Positions 44,860-56,519 of a stretch of DNA of 64,000 bases are shown piece by piece; position 1 is the first letter of the stretch; every line of letters begins with the position of its first letter. Made by a program: the position numbers and the translations under genes. Under the pieces are notes generated by a model. The model saw only the letters and a program-made list of their open reading frames with translations. It searched no databases and had not been told where the DNA came from. This stretch comes from Dactylis glomerata (Eukaryota; Streptophyta; Magnoliopsida; Poales; Poaceae), in contig QXEO01001137.1 of NCBI GenBank assembly GCA_007115705.1, forward strand, positions 682,001-746,000, read 5' to 3'.

Positions 44860-47388
44860 ATGGAAAACAAAGAGTTCTTTAGTCTTTTTCCTGATTTTAG
44901 ATTTGAAGAGAAAATTGAAAATCCTTTAGAGCTTATTTCGCATAGCAATGTTATTAGTACAAATGCTTTGAATACCATTAATGCTAATGCTATAGAAAAG
45001 TCTAAGCTTGGGGAAGCTGGTTTTGTTAAGTATGATATTTTTAGTCCCCCAACTTTAGTGGAGAAAGTTTGCTCTGATGATATTTTGTCTCCCATATGTG
45101 ATGTTTCTAATGATGCTTGTGCTCCTCATCCTTTTAAAATACCTACGAAGATTGCTAAACATGTTAGGGATAACTGCTATTTAGGAGATGGAACTGTCCA
45201 TCCTGGTGATCATTTGCTCTTTATACATGAATTATGCGAGTTGTTCCAGTGTGCAGGTATTTCAATGAACCAAGTTAAGAAGAAGCTATTCTCTTTATCA
45301 CTGAAAGTCAGAGTTGAGGAGTGGTATCGACTGCTCCAAGATGGTCGATCTATTGACTAGGATGAAATTGAACCTCTCTTTTATTCTAAATTCTATCCTT
45401 CTAGTCAGGTTTATAAAGATAGGAACTACATTTATAACTTTCATCCGCATGAGGGAGAAAGCATTGCCCAAGCGTGGGGAAGATTGAAGTTACTAATGCA
45501 CAAATGTCCTATTCATGATCTTCCTCGTAATATTGTTATTAATAATTTTTATGCAAGGCTTTCAGGATATTACAAGGACTATCTAAATGCATGCTTTGAT
45601 GGGTCTTTCACAAGCAAGGATGCTGACACCAAGTGGGATCTACTTGAAACAATTCAAAACAGTATTGAAGGTTGGGATAGCGACAAAGGTAAAGGATCAG
45701 GTATGAATTACGAGTTTGATTGCATTAAGTCTTTCGCAGAAACTGCTGATTTTCAAGATCTTAGTTCTAAGTATGGTCTTGATCCTCAAATTATGGTTGA
45801 TTGCTTTAAAGCCTTTGCTTCCCATATGAATGTTCCTAAAGGAAATGGGGACGTGTATCATGAACCTTTTAAGGACACTTGCATAGAAAGTGATATTGTT
45901 GTTGATGATTGCAATAAATATGCTCAAATTTCTAAAAGTACTATTTCTTATAAGCATGTTAATTTTTGTGGAGTACATAGACCTTGTGAACAGAGTTACA
46001 ACAAGGAAGTTTATTGTGTCCACCATGCAAATGAAGAAACCCGAATGTGGTACAAGGATATAGGTGAGATCGGTAAAAGGGTTTGTAAGCTTTATCCTTT
46101 TCTTTGTAAACATTGCGATGACATAGGTCATTTTAATTTCCAATGCTCAAGCCCTAATAGTTACTCTTCTAGTACCTTAAGTATGTATTGTGATGACAAG
46201 ATTACTCCCAATTAGCATGATGAGCTCACTTTGTTCTTGGCGTGTGACGAGATATCTAGAAAGATTGCTTTGATAGATATGAATGATGTTGATATTAATA
46301 GCACCCTTCGTGGTTGTCGTCTCTATTGTGCTAAAGATTGCCTTGTAAATACTTACATACAAAATCTTATAAAACTTGATATTTTGCCAAGCTATGACAG
46401 GACTGATAGATGTTTTTATCTCATTAATAGAGAGGAGGAATCCTCCAAAGTTTCTTCTGTTGTTCCTGTCAGCAAACCAGATTATGTGGAGAAGATGCCT
46501 TTCCCTCCTAGAGAATATGTGGAGAAGATGCCCTTCAAGTCTCTCCCTCCTAAAGGAGAGAGTAAGAAGAGTATGAAGAAGAAGAAGAGGAGTAAAAGGC
46601 GAGAGGACACGGTATCTTCCCCTAAGCGTTATGATCCTGCTATTGATTATGATAATTCTGATTGGGATGATGTTCCTATGCCTGTTACCTATGTTAGTGA
46701 TCATGATTGGGAAAAGCACTCTACTTTTGATATTGAAAATCTTTTTGGTACCAATTCTAAGGTTAATAATTGTTGTACCATTAGTGCTATCCATGTTCCT
46801 TCTTATGATGATATGTTTGATGAATATGCTTTGCGACATAGTAGTTCTCTATCTTGTGATGATACTAAACCTCTAGTTTATGATGGTTATGATGATGGGT
46901 ATAATATTTTCAGTTCACCTACTGTTGAGGAGAAAAATAGTTATGATTACAATATGCCTCCTATTTTTGATGATTATGGTGATGAGAATAATTATTTTGT
47001 TGAATCTGCTCCTACTAATATTGTTCATGTGGGGAGTATTAATTCTTTTATGCATGTAGCTCATGATAGGGATGTTTTATGTGATAATTATATTGCTAGT
47101 TCTATTCATGATGCTACTGAAAGTTACTATGAGAGAGGGAAACATGGTTTGATGGATCTCAACAATATTGAGTTTCCCCTCTTTATGTTGCAATTCTTGA
47201 AGTTGTACTTGTTTTGCCTTCCCATGCTTTTTGCTTTGCGCTTTCATGACTTGTCTCTTTACAAGACTATTTTTTATAGGAAGTGGTTTAGATTTAAATG
47301 TGTTCCATACTTGCTTTTTAATGCTCTCTATTGCTTTAAGTTCCTATATGGTGCCTTTGCCTCAAGCTCTCATATGGCGCCCACATGA
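44860..47388 (+). pseudogene. Long gag-like polyprotein of element E, two stop codons
   Basis: A single frame of 842 codons runs from ATG at 44860 to 47388, cut only by TAG at 45358-45360 and 46213-46215. Residues about 85-300 look like a Gypsy gag capsid (RVEEWYRLL, IAQAWGRLKLLMHKCP, NNFYARLSGYYKDYL). A CCHC knuckle CKHCDDIGHFNFQC lies near 46105-46146. A second half follows: a Cys-containing segment, a short repeat (two copies of YVEKMPF), a basic Lys/Arg stretch, an acidic Tyr-rich region and a hydrophobic C-terminus. No protease or polymerase motif is visible. The second half is not known to me. It is conserved in D, which suggests it mattered for mobility. Confidence 0.7.
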
Positions 47389-49972
47389 GCATCTTTGCAA
47401 ATTACTGCGCCTAGCTCAAAGGCATTAAAGAAAAGCACTCTTGGGAGATAACCCAATGTTTTCTTTTCAGTAATTTTTCTATTATTTGAGTCTTGGAAGT
47501 CATTACTACTGTAATGACCGCTCCTTATCCTTTTTATTTCGTTTTTGTGCGAAGAGAAGCCTCTAATTTAAGCGAGGTAAGATTTGGGGATGTTGCTGTC
47601 CTGAAACAGTTTTTGGTGCTGCACCGTAAAAATTCTTGAAAATTCTCTGTAAATCTGTTGGACCTGCCATTTCTTGTGCATATGACCCAGGTTATATCCA
47701 AACTTTCATTAGTAGAACATTTTTTGATTTGAGCAACAGAAAACCCCTCAAAAATTCGACCTTTGTCAGCTGTTCTGTTTTGACAGATTTCTGCCAATAT
47801 TTGTGTTTGCCGCTTTATCGCTTTCTTTTTTAGTTCTTTTGATCACGGAACTTTTGGGGAAGTTGCTACAGTAGTATTTGCTATATATGTGGTAGTTTTG
47901 AGTTGAAACCTGAAGCAAAAAGAGGTTGATTCTATGTTATGCTTATACTAATGTTGCTAATAGATCTGTGTTTAGTTTTGTATGAAGGAATTTTTCAAGT
48001 GTAGGGATCGAAGAGTGATGAGATGAGTTGAAGAATGGACAAAAGCTCAAGCTTGGGGATGCCCATGCATCACCCCAAGAAATATCCAAGAAGTACAAGC
48101 GTCAAAGCTTGGGGATGCCCCCGAGGCACCCCTTCTTCATCGGCAAAAATCAGGTCACCTTTCAAGACACTATATTTTTATTGTTTCATGCACTATGTGT
48201 TTTTCTTGGAGCGTCAGTTGTTTTAGTTTTCATTATTAGTTTTGTTTTGTTTGCTGCAATAAATGGTTAGATCACATCATGTTTCTTTTGGAGGAGATGA
48301 ACTCGTTTTTCATTGCCAAGAACACTCTAGTTTTCACTCTTATCGTTCAATGAGTGTTCTCTTTTTCTGCTACTGCATTTAGCTTGCATTTTCGCCTTGA
48401 TTTGCGTTTAGATATTCTTATATCTATTTATCAAGGTGTATTTTTGGACCTCTGATCTTTATTGGTTTTCATCAAAAGAGGTGTTTATAAAAAGTTTGAA
48501 TGGTGTTGGAAAAGAGAAAAAGCTTTATGCAAAAAAGTGGTACAAGAAGGAGCTTGTGTAGACTGCGGCTTAGGCTTTTGCATGTCATGCTTGATGTCTG
48601 TTTGATAGTATGCTTAGTGGTTTTGCTGTAGCATGACTTGTCTCAAATAACTGAGATTGCTTAATGAGCCTTTGAAAAAAATCATGCGTTGTTTTTATCG
48701 TTTGGAAGCATTATTTTGGTTTTCTCCTTGATGCTTTATTTGGGTTGACTTGGCGCATGCTCACACATGTTAGACTCATACAAAGTCGCCAATAGCCTCT
48801 ATGATCATTTATTTTTTGACTTTTGATGCCATCTTATGCTTCTTTTAATGTTGCTTTGTCGCTTTGCATGATTATGGCCATTATTGCTCTCTTAGTTGGT
48901 CGCTCCCAGTCTTTTGCTAGCCCTCGCCTTGTACTGAGTATGAGCTCTACTCGTGCATCCAACTCCCAAAAACCAAGTTTGCCATTGTGTCCACTATAAA
49001 TTCCTATGCATGGTATTTGTAAGCCATTCCAAGTAAATTTTCATGTGCTACCTTTCAAAAACCCTTCAAAATACTTCTCATTTTGTGACACTGTTTTCAG
49101 CTCATAGGGACGTAGTGGTCGGATTTGCTATCTTCCATATTGCTTATTCCAAAAAAAAAGAGAAAAAGAAAGAAAAAAGGCACTCCTCCATGGTATGTGA
49201 ATGTTGGTGGGCACCCGATGGAATCGGTTAGCCATGGTTTGAGAAAGGAAAAAAGGTGGGGAGGAGTGCCAAGCTTTATAAAAGAGCACAAAAGTGTCAA
49301 TCTCTCTCTCAAAAACTTGCTTCATTTTTGTATGGAAGATAGTAAGAACCCCATTGCCAGTCGTTGACAAAGACAACCACCTCTCAAAACCAATTTTTAT
49401 CTCTCTGTTTTACAAATAAAAAGCTCTAGCACATGTTTAATCACTGCTTCCCTCTGCGAAGGGCCTTTCTTTTTACTTTTATGTTGAGTCACCACCTTCT
49501 ACCTTTATGCACCGTCTAAGAGAGCATAGTTGTCATTCTGAGTATAATGTGCATTGTCCCAAAGTTTTCATTGATTGATTCATGATCATGGTTTCACTTG
49601 TTCTTAAATTACTTGTATCTAGTCATCCTCTTAAACTTGAAGGTGTCCTATGCATTTATGTTTTGCTCTCCATGAAGGACAAGCTGAAAACCACTTGTAT
49701 GTTTTTCCTTATGATTCGAACACACGTTTGACTTTCATTGTTTCATTTTCATGATCTTTTGTTTGTGTTCATTTGCATGTTTACAACATGGTTGCTAAGT
49801 TCTTATTGTCAAGATTATATCTTTCATGCCCATGTTTTAAGTTCTTATGATCCCAGCTCACAATGCTTACATATATGATCAAGATTGTGTAGGTGCATGT
49901 CACCTCAAAAATTATTATTTTTGTTATCACTTACCTACTCGAGGACGAGCAGGAGTTAAGCCTGGGGATGCT
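47389..49972 (+). other. 3' noncoding module of element E
   Basis: Shared module with both PPT-like internal motifs (near 48050 and 48105), an A-rich purine run near 49150-49180 and the polypurine tract AAGCCTGGGGATGC at 49958-49971 (one base changed). No gene. Confidence 0.75.
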
Positions 49973-51368
49973 TGATACGTCTCAAACGTATCTATAATTT
50001 TTGATGCTCCATGCTTGTTTTTGCACCATTTGCCTTGTGTTTCGTTACACTTCGTGGCGTTTTTATGCGATTTCCGGAACTAACCTATTGACAAGATGCC
50101 ACAGTGCCAGTTCCCTGTTTTCTGCTGTTTTTGTGTTTCAGAAAAGCTACATAGGAAATATTCTCGGAATTGGACGAAACAAGTTCCAGAAGTCTTATTT
50201 TTCCCGGAAGCTTCCCGAAGACCGAAAGAGAGCCGGAGAGGGGCCAGAGGCCGCCCTCACACATAGGTGGCGCGGCCCAGGCCCTGGCTGCATCACCCTG
50301 GTGTGAGGAGCCCCTGGCTAGGGCCCGAACACAGAAAAAAGTTCTGCAGCGCCGCCGCCGTTGAAGACCAATTTTGGGGGACAGAAGTCTCTGTTCCGGC
50401 ACCCTGCCGGGACGGGGAAGTGCCCCCGGAGCCATCTCCATTGACTCGATCAACTCCACCGCCATCTCCATCGACTCCACCGCCATCTCCATCAACTTCA
50501 CTGCCATCTCCATCGATGTTGCTGTCTCCCATGATGAGGAGGGAGTAGTTCTCCCCCAGGGCTGAGGGCTCTACCAGTAGCTATGTGGTTCACCTCTCTC
50601 TCCCATGATGTGATCTATATGTGATCATGAGCTTTGTATCTAGTTGAATTGGTAGATGTTGTTCTTCATATACTATGCTACTCTAGTGCTTTATTATTGT
50701 AATCTCTGGAGACACCTTGTACCATGATGTGAAGGTGATAGTGTGCGCATTATGTGTGTCTCTTTGGCTAGTGTCTCTATGAATTGTTGGTGTTTGTTGG
50801 AACCATCTAGTGTGCTCAAGGTGATAGTGTGGGTCAATCTAGTTTGGGGAAATGCGAACTTTAAGGAGTGCTCCGTAGCCCTACACATGATTAGTGTTCA
50901 TTATCCAAAGGTGAACAGTTTAGAATAGCATAGTGAAGACAGATATTTATGTGTTCAATTATGTTATCTTTGTTGAGAGTGTCCACTAGTGAAAGTATGA
51001 TCCCTAGGCCTTGTTTCTAAGCATTGAAACACCATTTACATTCAGTTCTGTTACATGTTTGCTCGCAGTGATATTTATTTCAGATTATATTTACAACTTA
51101 TAATCATCCATATTACTTGTATTTCACTATCTCTTCGGCGAACTAGTGCACCTATACATCTGACAAGTGTATTGGGTGTATTGGAGACACAAGAGACTTT
51201 TTGTATCGTAATTGCAGGGTTGCTCAAGAGGGATACCTTTGACCTCTTACTCCCTGAGTTCGATAAACCTTGGGTGATCCACTTAAGGGAAACTTGTTGT
51301 TGCTCTACAAACCTCTGCACTTGGAGGCCCAACACTGTCTACAAGAACAGACGCGTGCATAGACATCA
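49973..51368 (+). repeat. LTR shared by elements E and F
   Basis: It begins TGATACGTCTC and ends AGACATCA, about 150 bp shorter than the 5' LTR of E. The stretch that carries the TATA box in E is missing near 50320, and the following sequence resembles the LTR at 54780 more than that of E. Confidence 0.8.
50437..50522 (+). repeat. Short tandem repeat in the shared LTR
   Basis: About four imperfect units of ~18-21 bp built on CACCGCCATCTCCATCGACT. The LTRs of D and E have fewer units here. Confidence 0.65.
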
Positions 51369-51378
51369 AGCTCTTTTC

Positions 51379-51396
51379 TGGCGTCGTTGCTGGGGA
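51379..51396 (+). promoter_or_regulatory. First primer binding site of element F
   Basis: TGGCGTCGTTGCTGGGGA, 10 bp after the LTR, in the spacing used by type 2 elements. Confidence 0.75.
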
Positions 51397-51443
51397 ATTA
51401 AGAAGTAGAAGCTCCCATGCCAACTACACGCCAGCATTTTTTC

Positions 51444-51461
51444 TGGCGCCGTTGCTGGGGA
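51444..51461 (+). promoter_or_regulatory. Second primer binding site of element F
   Basis: TGGCGCCGTTGCTGGGGA lies 65 bp downstream of the first, after a piece that resembles type 1 LTR sequence near 30450-30495, and leads into a type 1 leader. Confidence 0.75.
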
Positions 51462-51630
51462 GAAAGAGGATTTCTGCAAGGGGAGTCTCTCCCTTCCAAT
51501 CTTTTACTTTGTTATTGTTTTGCTTACTTTCATTACTTTATTTTTGTTTGCATCTTTTTATCGAAAATACAAAAAAAAATAGTTTATTTTATAGTTGGTA
51601 TTTCGTTACTTTTACTTTTAGTTCATTATA

Positions 51631-52221
51631 TTGTTCCCTAAGTACGTCCTGGAAGACCTTTCAATAGGTAGTGGTTCTATAATTGGGAAAGATAACATCG
51701 AGGGGTTCTTTAATCATGTCAGTAAGCATAAAGATGTTGAGGATAGATCTTTAACCGAACTTGCTCCTAGTTATGAAGTTGCAGCTGCTTATTTAGTTCA
51801 CATTTTGGAGGCTAGGTTTGTTAACCTTAATCCCTTTATGCAGCAAATGTTTCTTAAGCTTCATGATATCAAAGACTCCAAAAAGAAAGATTTTATTTTG
51901 GAGACTTTGCGTAAAGAATTTAGAGATGTTGTTATAGAAGCTAGGAAAGTTTTTTAGCATTTTAATATGCTTGGCTCACGTGTAGAGGTTGTTGTTACAA
52001 ATAATGAAGAAATCGAAGTACCAATACCTTTCAAACTCGTAGGATTGCATGAAGCTTTGGAAAAGAATTTTGATTGAATTGTTTCTGAAAACCCTTTTGA
52101 TGAAAGTAGTGAACCCAAGAGTGTTCATAAAGGATCTTCAAAAACTCATTTGGATAAAATACAATTCCTTGTTGAAAATACTTCTGCTATTGATCTTAAT
52201 GCTTCATTTGAAAATACTTGA
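51631..52221 (+). pseudogene. Broken gag-like frame of element F
   Basis: One frame of ~197 codons runs to a TGA at 52219-52221 and is cut by TAG at 51955-51957 and a TGA near 52075. It opens at a TTG in the usual leader position; no ATG lies near, so the start is lost. The protein (NIEGFFNHVSKHKDVEDRSL, later ILETLRKEFRDVV) matches none of the other three coding modules and I do not recognise it. The same end occurs inverted in G. Confidence 0.5.
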
Positions 52222-54779
52222 TTTCCACTTTCTGCGCCTAGCTCAAAGGCGTTAAAGAAAAGCACTCTTGGGAGATAACCCAATGTTTTCTTTTCAGTAC
52301 TTTTCCTTTTTGTTGAGTCTTGGAAGTTATTACTACTGCAATGACCTCTCCTTATCATTTTTATTTCATTTTTGTGCCAAGAAGAACCTCTAATTGGAGG
52401 AAGGTAAGATTTGGGGAAGTTGTTGTTCTGAAACAGATTTTTGCGCTGTAGCGTAAATTTTTTTAAAATTTTCAGAATGTCTTTTTCATCTGAGATTTCT
52501 TGTGCACATGCCCCAGGTTATTGCCAAACTTTCATTAGTTTTGCACTTTTCGATTTGAGCATTAGAACATTTTCAAAAAAAATCGATCTTTACCAGCTGT
52601 TCTGTTTTGACATATTTCTGCCACTATTTGTGTTTGCCTCTTGATCACATTCTTTTTGAGTTCTTTTGATCACGGAACTTTTGAGGAAGTTGCTACAGTA
52701 GCTTATGCTTTAATGGGTATTATACTTGAGTTGAAACTAAACCAAAAAAAGGTGGATTTACTATATTGCTTGCACTAACGTTGCTAATACAAATTGTGTG
52801 AAGTTTTGTATGAAGGAAGTTTTTAAGTGTAGGGAAAGGACAATGATGAGATGAGATAAAGTATGGACAAAAGCTCAAGCTTGGGAATTCCCATGTCTCC
52901 CCAAGAAATATCCAAGAGGTACAAGCGTCAAAGCTTGGGGATGCCCCGAGGCACCCCTTCTTCATCGATAAAATCAGGTCATCTTTCAAGACACTATATT
53001 TTTATTGCTTCGTATACTATGCGTTTTTCTTGGAGCATCTTTTTTTTTGCTTTTAGTTTTATTTTATTTTGTTTGCTGCAATAAATGGTTGGACCCCAAT
53101 ATATTTCTTTTAGAGAATACACACTCTGTTTTTCATTGCCAAGAACACTCTAGTTTTCACTCTTTTCGTTCAACAAGTGATCTCTTTTTCTAGTACTACG
53201 TTTAGCTTTCATTTTTCAACTTGATTTTTGTTCAGAACTTGTTAGTTCTTTGAGCTAGGTGTGTTTAGACCTCTGGTATTTGTTGGTTTTCATCTTTAAG
53301 AGTTGTTTCAAAAAGGTTGATTGGTGTTGGAAAAGAGAAAACAGTTTCATGCCTATAGTGGTACAAATGGAGCTTGTTTAGACTCTGGCTTAGACTTTTG
53401 CATGTCATGCTTGATGTTATTTTGATTATATGCTTAGTATTTTTTGTTGTGGCATGACTTGTCTCAAATGACTGAGATTGCTTAATGTGCCTTTGAAAGA
53501 ATTATGCGTTGTTTTTATTATATGGGAGCATATTATTGTGGTATTCTCCTTTGATGCTTTATTTGGGTTGACTTGGTGCATGCTTACACCATGTTTGACT
53601 TTAACCAGTCGCCTTAAGCCTCTATGATCATTTGGTTTTTGACTTGTGATACCACTTTATGCATTGGTTAATAATGTTTTGTTGCTATGCATGATTATGG
53701 TTGTTACTGCTCTCTTAGCTGGTCGCTCCCAGTCTTTTGCTAGCCTTCATTTGTACTGAGAGGGAATACTTCTCGTGCATCCAACTCCCAAAAAACCAAG
53801 TTTATTCTAAAGAGTCCACTATAAATTCCTATGCATGGTATTTTCAAGCCATTCCAAGTAAATTTTCATGTGCTCCCTTTCAAAAAACCTTCAAAATACT
53901 TCTCATTTTGTGACACTGTTTTCAGCTCGTGGGGACGTAGTGGTCGGATTTGCTATCTTCCATATTGTATTATTTCAGAAAAGAAAAAAAGAAAAGAAAA
54001 GAAAAAAGACACTCCTCCATGGTATGTGAAAGTTGGTGGGCACCCGATGGAATCGGTTAGCCAAAAGAAAAGTGGGGAGGAGTGCCAAGCTTTATAAAAG
54101 AGCACAAATATGCCAATCTCTCTCAAAACTTGCTTAGTATGGAAGATAGTAAGAACCCCATTGTCAGTCGTTGACAAGAACACCACCTCTCAAAACAATT
54201 TTTTTATCTTTGTTTTACAAATGAAAAGCTCTAGCACATGCTAAATCCCCGCTTCCCTTTGCGAAGGGCCTTTCTTTTACTTTTATGTTGAGTCTTCACC
54301 TTCTACCTTTATGCACCGTCTAAGAGAGCATAGTTGTCATTCTGAGTATAATGTGCATAGTCCCAAAATTTATTATTGATTGATTCATGATTATGGTTTC
54401 GCTTGTTCTTAAATTATTTGTATCTAGTCACCCTCTTAAACTTGAAGGTGTCCTATGCATTTGTGTTTTTCTACTCCATGAGGGACAAGCTGAATACCAC
54501 TTTGCTATGTTTTTCTATATGGTTGAAACACACACTTGACTTTCAATGCATTATTACTGATGATCTTTTGTTTGTGTTACTTTTCATGTTATAACATGGT
54601 TGCTAAATTTTATTATCAAGATTATATCTTTTATGCCCATGTTTAGAGTACTTTGATCTCAGCACTCAATGCTTTACATCGTTTGATCAAAATTGTGTTG
54701 GTGCATGTCACCTAAAAAATTATTGTTTTATTATCACTTACCTACTCGAGGACGAGCAGGAGTTAAGCTTGGTGATGCT
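52222..54779 (+). other. 3' noncoding module of element F
   Basis: Shared module, more diverged than the others, ending in the polypurine tract AAGCTTGGTGATGC (one change) before the LTR at 54780. No gene. Confidence 0.7.
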
Positions 54780-55305
54780 TGATACGTCTCAAACGTATCT
54801 ATAATTTTTGATGCTCCATGCTTGTTTATGCACCATTTGCTTTGTGTTTTGTTACACTTCGTGGCGTTTTTATGCATTTTCCGGAACTAACCTATTAACA
54901 AGATGCCACAGTGCCAATTCCCCGTTTTCTTCTATTTTTGTGTTTCAGAAAAGTTACACACGAAATATTCTTAGAATTGGACGAAACAAAGGCCGAAGTT
55001 CTTATTTTTCCCGACACGAGACGGAGTCGAAAGCAGAGACGGTGGGGGGCCAGAGGGCGGCCACGCCATGCCATGGCGCGGGCCACCCCCAGGCCACGCC
55101 AGGCTATGGTGTGGGCCCCTAGTCCACCCCCTGACATCACCCTTCCGCCTATATATTCTCCTCAACGAGAAAACCCTAAGGGCCCGAACTCTTTTCCAGA
55201 AAAAAGTTCTGCAGTGCCGCCGCGGTCGAAGACCAATTTCGAGGGACAGAAGTCTCTGTTCCGGCACCCTGCCGGGACGGGGAAGTGCCCCCGGAGCCAT
55301 CTCCA
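54780..55305 (+). repeat. Partial 3' LTR of element F
   Basis: The first ~525 bp of the LTR, with a TATATATTC variant near 55150 in place of the usual TATA box. It stops after gccatctcca at the junction with G. Confidence 0.7.
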
Positions 55306-56519
55306 CTATAAGCATGAAACTTTTTACTATTTTCCAACACCAAACAACCTTTTTGAAACAACTCTTAAAGATAAAAAGCAACAAAGACCAGAGGTCTAAA
55401 CACACCTTGCTACAGAGAACTAACAAGTTCTGAACAAAAATCAAGGCGAAAAATGAAAGCTAAACGCAGTACTAGAAAAAGAGAACACTCGTTGAATGAT
55501 AAGAGTAAAAACTAGAGTGTTCTAGGCAATGAAAACTGAGCATGTCTTCTCCAAAAGAAATATGTTGGGGTCCAACCAATTATTGCAGCAAACAAAACAA
55601 AAGAAAACTGAAAGCAAAAATAAAGATGCTCCAAGAAAAACACATAGCATATGAAGCAATAAAAATATAGTGTCTTGGAAGATGACCTGATACTTTGTTG
55701 ATGAAGAAGGGGTGCCTTGGGGCATCCCCAAGCTTTGACGCTTGTACTTCTTGGATATTTCTTGGGGCGACATGGGCATCCCCAAGCTTGAGCTTTTGTC
55801 CATACTTCATCTCATCTCATCATTCTCCTTTCGCTACACATGAAAACTCCCTTCATACAAAACTTCACACAATTCTTATTAGCAACATTATTGTATGCAA
55901 GATAGTGGTTTAGTTTCAACTCAAGTATAACACCCATTAAAACATTAGCTACTGTAGCAACTTCTCTCAAAAGTTCCATGATCAAAAGAACTCAAAAAGA
56001 AAGAGATCAAGAGGCAAACACAAATAGTGGCAGAAATCTATCAAAATAGAACAGCTGGTAAATATTGATTTTTTTTGAAAATCTTATGTTGCTCAAATCG
56101 AAAAGTGCAAAACTAATGAAAGTTAGACAATAACCTGGGGCATGTGCACAAGAAATCGCAGATCAAAATGATGTTCTGGGAATTTTCACGAATGTTTACG
56201 GTGCAGCGCAAAAATCCGTTTCAGGATAGCAACTTCCCCAAATCTTACCTTCCTCCAATTAGAGGTTCTTCTTGGCACAAAAATGAAATAAAAATGATAA
56301 GGAGAGGTCAGTAGTAATAACTTCCAAGAGTCAACAAAAAGAAAACGTACTGAAAAGAAAACATTGGGTTATCTCCCTGGAGTGCTTTTCTTTAACTCCT
56401 TTGACCTAGGCGCAAAAAGTAGAAATCAAGTATTTTGAAGCGGAGAAGCATCAAGATCAATAGCAGAAGTCTTTTCAACAAGGAATTGTATTTTATTCAA
56501 ATGAGTTTTAAAAGATCCC
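55306..56519 (-). mobile_element. Fragment G: inverted piece of an F-like element
   Basis: On the minus strand it holds the end of an F-type gag frame (56420-56519) and the first ~1.1 kb of the 3' module, with both PPT-like motifs near 55720 and 55775. It has no LTR of its own. H begins directly at 56520. Confidence 0.75.

Larger units (their letters stand above)
43175..51368 (+). mobile_element. Element E: Athila-like element with a long gag-like frame
   Basis: 5' LTR 43175-44719 (type 2), primer site, an 842-codon frame with two stops, 3' module and a second LTR at 49973-51368. It lacks polymerase. The second LTR is followed directly by another primer site and leader (element F), not by a target duplication, so E and F share it. 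Confidence 0.85.
49973..55305 (+). mobile_element. Element F: Athila-like element with a chimeric leader, 3' LTR truncated
   Basis: It uses the shared LTR 49973-51368, then a leader with two primer sites, a broken ORF, the 3' module and a partial LTR (54780-55305). The partial LTR ends abruptly against the inverted fragment G. Confidence 0.75.

Noticed and set aside
49140..49182. A-rich purine run as a poly(A) tail of a LINE or processed gene
   Set aside because: The same run sits at the same place in D, F and H and is part of the shared 3' module.
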